DNA of 17,838 bases from Candidatus Pacearchaeota archaeon (lineage in GTDB: Archaea > Nanobdellota > Nanobdellia > Pacearchaeales > GW2011-AR1), in NCBI GenBank assembly GCA_023142835.1, contig JAGLIS010000018.1:1-17838 (forward strand), in the 5' to 3' direction. The position numbers were made by a program, and so were the translations under genes. Within the stretch, counting starts at the first letter, position 1, and every line of letters starts with the position of its first letter. The notes beneath the pieces were generated by a model. That model did no database searches, had not been told where the DNA came from, and saw nothing but the letters and a program-made list of their open reading frames with translations. Below, piece after piece: positions 14,347 through 17,838 of the stretch.

Positions 14347-14895
14347 ATGGAGAAAAAGGGTGCTGTTGAATTGTCTATTGGGACTATTGTGATTATTGTA
14401 TTATCTATGTCGATGCTGATTCTCGGATTGGTTTTGGTCAAAAACATTTTTTCGGGAGCGATGGATATTACGGATATGACAAATTCACAGTTGAAGGAAC
14501 AGGTTTCGAAATTGTTTGGGGAAGATAAAAAATTAGTTGTTTATCCAGATACGAGGCATATTACTGTAAAATCTGGAACAGCGATGGGTTTTGGAATTGG
14601 TATAAAAAATCTTTTGACTGGTGTTCAGGATAAGAAATTTTCTTATGAGGTTATCGTATCCGACCCAGATATTAGGAAGAAGTGTGGCGTCGGTGAACGA
14701 GAGGCTGAAGAGTGGATTTCGACGGGGCGTTCGGAGGAAAATATTGGGCTTGCTCCTGGAGAATTTATTTCGGGGAAAGTTTTATTGAATGTTCCTGAAG
14801 GTTCGACTCTTTGCACATTCAGATATAGGATTAATGTAATGTATGGTGGGCAGAGTTATGCGAGCGAGTTGATGGATGTAACTATTCGGGCTTAG
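14347..14895 (+). CDS. Pilin-like exported protein with class III-type signal
   Basis: A 182-aa protein starting MEKKGAVELSIGTIVIIVLS: a basic head, the KKG cleavage-like site and a following Glu at about +4/+5, then a hydrophobic helix (about 10-30), as in prepilin/archaellin-type precursors. The head domain is beta-rich, with CGVGEREAEEW, GLAPGEFISGKVLLNVPEG, and two Cys (C111, C154), a possible disulfide. The start at 14347 is chosen over 14341 because TTTATAAAA (14318-14326) is centred 25 bp from it, as in neighbouring leaderless genes. It is a different protein from the pilin at 7380. It may be a minor pilin or a membrane-tethered protein that uses the same pathway. Confidence 0.75.
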   Translation: MEKKGAVELSIGTIVIIVLSMSMLILGLVLVKNIFSGAMDITDMTNSQLKEQVSKLFGEDKKLVVYPDTRHITVKSGTAMGFGIGIKNLLTGVQDKKFSYEVIVSDPDIRKKCGVGEREAEEWISTGRSEENIGLAPGEFISGKVLLNVPEGSTLCTFRYRINVMYGGQSYASELMDVTIRA

Positions 14896-14989
14896 GGTTT
14901 TTTAATATTTAGTTATGAGAAGTTAATTTTACATAATAGAGATTTATGTGAGCTATATGTTTATTAATAATTGGTGATATATCATTTCT

Positions 14990-15628
14990 ATGGAATTCCA
15001 TTTAGGTTGTTTAGCGTCGGGTTATGGGAGTAATGTTGAAGCTATACTTAATACGGAAGGATTGGAAGCTTCCGTTAAAGTAATAATAAGTAATAATCCT
15101 GGTGCTCGTGTTTTAAATTTAGGAAAAGAAAGAAATATTCCAATTTATTGTTTAAATCAAAATAACACATAAAATCTAGATGAGGAAATTCTTAAAACTC
15201 TTATAAAACATGATGTTAATCTAGTTGTTCTTGGAGGATATATGCAAATAGTAGAAAAGGGTACTCTAAGATATTATCGAAATAGGATAGTGAATATTCA
15301 TCCATCATTGCTTCCGAGACATGGTGGAGAAGGTATGTATGGAAGGTATGTCCATGAAGCAGTTATCAATTCTGATGATGATGAAAGTGGAGCTACTGTA
15401 CATGTTGTTACAGAAAAAATTGATAAAGGAAGGATTCTTACACAACGCATAGTTCGTAGATATAAAATAGATACACCTAAAACTCTTGCTAAAAGAGTTC
15501 TAGAAGCTGAACATAAACTATATCCTGAAACATTAATAGAAATACAGAAAGGTAAAATCGATTTAGACTATGATTGCACACGGTGGTGGGAAGGGGAGGT
15601 ACGGGATACAAAGTTCTGGGAGCGTTAA
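14990..15628 (+). pseudogene. purN: purN-like GAR formyltransferase interrupted by an in-frame TAA
   Basis: A phosphoribosylglycinamide formyltransferase (third step of purine synthesis). The frame would give a 212-residue product, the usual PurN length, but codon 61 is TAA (15170-15172). The same frame resumes at once (NLDEEILKTLIKHDVNLVVL), with no indel. The N-terminal part has the phosphate-binding LASGYGSNVEAIL. After the stop lie NIHPSLLPRHGGEGMYG (catalytic N and H) and GATVHVVTEKIDKG (catalytic D). All key residues are intact. It may be a recent point-mutation pseudogene, a sequencing error, a readthrough gene, or two fragments, the second restarting at ATG 15242. TTTATTA at 14960-14966 is centred 27 bp before the ATG. 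No other purine gene lies nearby. Confidence 0.85.
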
Positions 15629-15654
15629 TAAATCTAGTTAATACTTTTAAAGGA

Positions 15655-15683
15655 AATGGATTTTAGTCCATTCAATTTATAAA
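15655..15683 (+). promoter_or_regulatory. Inverted repeat and TATA box before the DUF4405 operon
   Basis: AATGGA-TTTTAG-TCCATT (15655-15672) is a 6-bp inverted repeat. TTTATAAA (15676-15683) starts 4 nt later and is centred about 25 bp before the ATG at 15705. The repeat could be an operator for the two-gene operon or a weak terminator of purN. Confidence 0.5.
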
Positions 15684-15704
15684 GAATTATTTCCTTGTGA
15701 TTGG

Positions 15705-16034
15705 ATGAAGCGTATGACTATTTTTATTTTAGTAGCAATTGTAGGAAGTTTATTTGGAATTTTTGGATACTTGTCTTATTCTGATATTGAAGAGCATGAA
15801 CATGACCATTCAGTAGAAATTGAAGGAAGTGATATGAAATCTTTGACTGTGCAGGAAGTTGCAGACCTCTGGGAAATTGATGAGAGGATACTTTTGTCGA
15901 GGATAATTAGTGAATTTGAGTTAGAAGGAAGTTATACTGTGGAAACTGTTTTGGAAACTATTCGGGAAGAGTACGCATTTTCTCCTGCATTAATCAAAGA
16001 TATGGCTGAAGAAATAAAGCAAGGGAATTTATAA
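15705..16034 (+). CDS. Single-TM protein with His-rich segment, 109 aa
   Basis: An N-terminal TM helix (about 4-24) is followed by EEHEHDHSVE (29-38), with alternating His that could bind a metal. A small helical domain then runs LTVQEVADLWEIDERILLSR and continues through a second helix pair ending SPALIKDMAEEI. Helical domains of this type (VxEVAxxWxID...) occur beside or fused to DUF4405/cytochrome b561-like membrane proteins, which matches the next gene, 1 nt downstream. A TATA box at 15676-15683 supports the ATG. A metal-sensing or electron-transfer partner role is inferred; no enzyme motif is seen. Confidence 0.68.
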   Translation: MKRMTIFILVAIVGSLFGIFGYLSYSDIEEHEHDHSVEIEGSDMKSLTVQEVADLWEIDERILLSRIISEFELEGSYTVETVLETIREEYAFSPALIKDMAEEIKQGNL

Positions 16035-16035
16035 A

Positions 16036-16299
16036 ATGAGTAATTTAAAATTAAACTATTGGGTAAATATTGGATTAACAATATCTTTTTTTATTTGTTT
16101 TCTTACAGGTTTGGTTAAATGGCCAGGGTTGATAACAATAATTGGAACTTCGGCATATAAGGTTTTATACTTTAAGAATATTTCATTATTGCATGATCGG
16201 AGTGGGCTTATTATGGGATTACTTGTCTTGGTTCATTTAGTTTTGAATTGGGGATGGATGGTCGGAGTAACAAAGAGTATTTTTAAGAGAAGTATATAA
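16036..16299 (+). CDS. DUF4405-like membrane protein, possible heme binder
   Basis: An 87-aa protein with two TM helices (about 8-25 and 57-77). The second begins right after LLHDRSGLIMGLLVLVHLVL, with H53 and H67 on one helix face and a Trp-rich end (NWGWM). This is the pattern of small DUF4405-type proteins related to cytochrome b561 membrane halves, where such His residues are candidate heme ligands. It starts 1 nt after the His-rich protein, so the two form an operon and probably a complex. Two helices are fewer than a complete four-helix b-type cytochrome, so it would need to oligomerise or pair. Family assignment is moderate. Confidence 0.7.
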   Translation: MSNLKLNYWVNIGLTISFFICFLTGLVKWPGLITIIGTSAYKVLYFKNISLLHDRSGLIMGLLVLVHLVLNWGWMVGVTKSIFKRSI

Positions 16300-16323
16300 A
16301 AAGCTTTTTAGATAATTTTTATA

Positions 16324-16953
16324 ATGAGAGAATTTATTTATTATTCAAAATCTGCGGTAACTTCTGGAAATTTGATTAAAGATGATTTGAAGAAGGCAGG
16401 GAGAATGGATATTGTTTGTAATGTAATTATTTCTGCTTTTTTTATTTCCAATGAGATGCGGGATGATGTGAAGTTTCATTTGATTTTTGATGGACCGCCG
16501 AATGCACCGAGGCATTTGGTTTTGGAGTCGAATGAGGAGATGCCGATTTCGAAGAAGAATGTTGCGGGGTTGATTAAACGGATGTTGTATAAGTCGCCAG
16601 ACAGCGAGGGGTTGTTGGAGGTTTTTCCTGGAGCGTCGATTGAGAGAAAAAGTTTTGAGAAGGTTGTGAAGGAATTGGATGCTGGGTGGGTTGCACGTGA
16701 CATACCCTCTAAGGAGGGCACTAAGGTGCCATCTTCATCGGGCAACGTTTTGTTGTTGGATGGAAAAGGTGTTGATGTTAGGAGTTTGAAATTGAAGGGT
16801 GATGAAGTTTTTATTATTGGTGACCATGAGGGGTTTCCTTCGGATAAGAAAAAGTTTTTGAAGAAGATTGATAAGGTTTCTGTTGGTCCGAAGGTTTTGT
16901 TTGCTTCACAGGTTATTACTGTTTTGCATAATGAGATTGATAGGAAGGAATAA
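16324..16953 (+). CDS. trmY: tRNA (pseudouridine-54-N1)-methyltransferase TrmY
   Basis: A 209-aa SPOUT-class (alpha/beta knot) enzyme. It methylates pseudouridine 54 in the T-loop of archaeal tRNAs to give m1-psi. The start MREFIYYSKSAVTSGN is typical. GRMDIVCNVIISAFFISNEM and VKFHLIFDGPPNAPRHLVLE follow, then the knot with VFIIGDHEGFP (162-172) and SVGPKVLFASQVITVLHNEI (186-205), the SAM-binding signature. Length matches the family. A TATA box is centred about 28 bp upstream. Codon choice is more G-rich than in flanking genes (many TTG, GGG, AAG, GTT). The 122-140 linker carries two small hairpins in the DNA (16705-16730). Its substrate-type tRNA is encoded at 13701. Confidence 0.92.
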   Translation: MREFIYYSKSAVTSGNLIKDDLKKAGRMDIVCNVIISAFFISNEMRDDVKFHLIFDGPPNAPRHLVLESNEEMPISKKNVAGLIKRMLYKSPDSEGLLEVFPGASIERKSFEKVVKELDAGWVARDIPSKEGTKVPSSSGNVLLLDGKGVDVRSLKLKGDEVFIIGDHEGFPSDKKKFLKKIDKVSVGPKVLFASQVITVLHNEIDRKE

Positions 16954-16977
16954 AAAAGATTGGTTCTTATTCAAATT

Positions 16978-17493
16978 ATGAAGAAAAATAAAATAATTGT
17001 GGAAATTAGAAAACCAAAACTTTCTGATGCGAAAGCATTAAAGGGATTAATTAACAATAAAGAATTATTGAAACAGCTTTGCGATTATCCTTATCCTTGT
17101 CCATTAAAGAGAATGGAAAAAGATGTAGAAGATGGAATTAAAGGTTGGAAAACAAAAAAATCTTTTTCATTCACAATTCTTGTTGATGGCGAAATAGCTG
17201 GAAGCATAATTTTAGAAAATCCAAGCAAGGATAAGGGAAGATATGATTTAGGTTTCTTTGTCGGAAGAAAGTTTTGGAGTAAAGGGATAGCAACAGAAGC
17301 AATAAAACAAATAGTTAAATTTGGTTTTGATAAATTAAAATTATATAGAATTCAAGCAGATAATGATTCTGATAATCTTGCATCAGGTAGAGCAATGGAA
17401 AGAGCAGGATTTAAGCTTGAAGGCGTTTTAAAGAAAATTCAAAAAAAGAAAACCAAATTTATTGACTTACATATGTGGGGAATTACAAAATAA
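16978..17493 (+). CDS. GNAT-family acetyltransferase (RimJ/RimL-like)
   Basis: A 171-aa acetyl-CoA-dependent N-acetyltransferase. It starts MKKNKIIVEIRKPKLSDAKA. The fold is read as a beta/alpha N-terminus, then FSFTILVDGEIAGSIILENP (beta-4 region), DLGFFVGRKFWSKGIATEAI (the acetyl-CoA pyrophosphate loop), and KLKLYRIQADNDSDNLASGR plus AMERAGFKLEGVLKK (the C-terminal RimJ-like motif). RimJ/RimL relatives acetylate protein N-termini or small molecules such as spermidine or antibiotics; the substrate is not visible. The ATG at 16978 is chosen over TTG at 16960 because a TAAAAAA tract is centred about 24 bp upstream. It is the last gene before the right-end structured region. Confidence 0.88.
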   Translation: MKKNKIIVEIRKPKLSDAKALKGLINNKELLKQLCDYPYPCPLKRMEKDVEDGIKGWKTKKSFSFTILVDGEIAGSIILENPSKDKGRYDLGFFVGRKFWSKGIATEAIKQIVKFGFDKLKLYRIQADNDSDNLASGRAMERAGFKLEGVLKKIQKKKTKFIDLHMWGITK

Positions 17494-17548
17494 CTATTTC
17501 TTCTAAAGTAAAAATTAGCGTTGATTTTTTATTGTATATACTATTGCT

Positions 17549-17657
17549 ATTAAGGGAAGTCCGAATCCCTCGAAAAAATTCCTTCGTGAAACAGAGTTAG
17601 GAATTTTTTAGAGATGGCAAGAATTTTCCCTTAATCGATGTTCATTTTTCCGAGGGT
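17549..17657 (+). ncRNA. Strongly self-complementary RNA candidate
   Basis: The gap 17494-17781 holds three strong pairings. ATTAAGGGAA (17549-17558) pairs perfectly with TTCCCTTAAT (17626-17635). AAAAAATTCC (17573-17582) pairs perfectly with GGAATTTTTT (17600-17609). CCCTCG plus AAAAAT (17567-17579) can instead pair with ATTTTT and CGAGGG (17645-17657), with one mismatch. The last excludes the second and crosses the first as a pseudoknot. GGTAA/TTACC (about 17656-17695) could close another stem. TATA-like sequence lies just upstream. No family (SRP, H/ACA, 5S) fits. Strand is chosen from the GNAT gene; it could also be that gene's 3' UTR. 17658-17781 shows little else. Confidence 0.4.
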
Positions 17658-17781
17658 AATTAAATGGAACTAGAGTGCAGCGTGGTTGACTTACCAAATG
17701 GAAGGAGAAATTGAGAAAAATAGGTTCAGAGAGCGAAAACGATACGTCTATTGACACAGTTATTTAAGATAGGACTTTTGA

Positions 17782-17838
17782 CTACGATTTGGCAATTTTC
17801 CACATATCATTAAAAAATCTTCTGTAGGCATCAGCATT
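17782..17838 (-). CDS. TrmB-like regulator, C-terminal end (partial)
   Basis: On the minus strand the last codons read NADAYRRFFNDMWKIAKS then TAG, entering from beyond the window end. This closely resembles the C-terminus of the TrmB-family protein at 220-966 (IAESFNVYFNFMWKLAKK), with identical FN, MWK and AK and similar neighbours. The rest of the gene lies outside the window, so family membership rests on 18 residues only. Confidence 0.6.
   Translation of the reverse strand, partial: NADAYRRFFNDMWKIAKS

Noticed and set aside
16960..16977. TTG start for the GNAT gene
   Set aside because: ATG at 16978 has a TATA-like tract at the usual distance and gives a normal GNAT N-terminus.
17549..17635. 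H/ACA guide RNA
   Set aside because: The hairpin has a suitable shape, but no ACA follows the lower stem and no K-turn is visible.
1..17838. CRISPR arrays, insertion sequences and integrase/att sites
   Set aside because: No regularly spaced direct repeats, transposase motifs or integrase motifs were seen.

Overview
This 17.8 kb AT-rich window looks like the chromosome of a small-genome archaeon, most likely of the DPANN group (Pacearchaeota/Woesearchaeota-like). The support is an archaeal-type RNase P RNA, TrmY (the archaeal tRNA pseudouridine-54 methyltransferase), TrmB-family regulators, class III (pilin-like) signal peptides, several secreted proteins rich in N-X-S/T sequons, and TATA boxes placed about 24-28 bp upstream of start codons, which implies mostly leaderless mRNAs. 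The lineage name is inference; archaeal origin is well supported.

Layout. 1-95 is the 3' end of 23S rRNA. A TrmB-family regulator (220-966, minus) follows, divergent from a micro-ORF plus an unknown 169-aa protein; an inverted repeat sits between the two TATA boxes. 1834-2787 holds a NYN/PIN-type nuclease with a hairpin leader, then a small membrane protein overlapping a 36-aa zinc ribbon. 2889-6160 encodes three secreted or anchored surface proteins. 6242-7312 (minus) is an MscS channel. 7380-10581 has a pilin-like gene divergent, from one palindromic TATA box, from a two-gene operon: a CX11C-repeat membrane protein and a seven-bladed beta-propeller with EF-hand and Cys-rich parts. 10654-11088 is unknown. 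11108-11212 is a relic of a second MscS gene with its promoter. 11281-12210 (minus) is a DUF1861/MTP-1 beta-propeller protein. 12305-12685 is RNase P RNA. 12693-13280 (minus) is a polyprenol/diacylglycerol kinase family protein.

13281-13700 has no protein gene but holds an unusual element: a promoter, a GGGGCT start, a D-arm plus anticodon half nearly identical to tRNA-Phe, and a T-arm-like piece, spread over about 245 nt. The intact tRNA-Phe(GAA) follows at 13701-13772, and an HD-domain phosphohydrolase starts 3 nt after it. Then come a second pilin-like protein, a purN gene with an in-frame TAA, a two-gene membrane unit with a DUF4405-like protein, trmY, and a GNAT acetyltransferase. The window closes with a strongly self-complementary intergenic RNA candidate (17549-17657) and the C-terminus of another TrmB-like protein on the minus strand.

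Functional reading: one theme is RNA metabolism (23S rRNA, RNase P RNA, tRNA-Phe, TrmY, NYN nuclease). The other is the cell envelope (surface proteins, pilins, MscS, lipid kinase). The strongest candidates for undescribed biology are the interrupted tRNA-Phe-like element, the tRNA-mRNA junction, the propeller/Cys-repeat operon with its bidirectional promoter, and the structured RNA at the right end.
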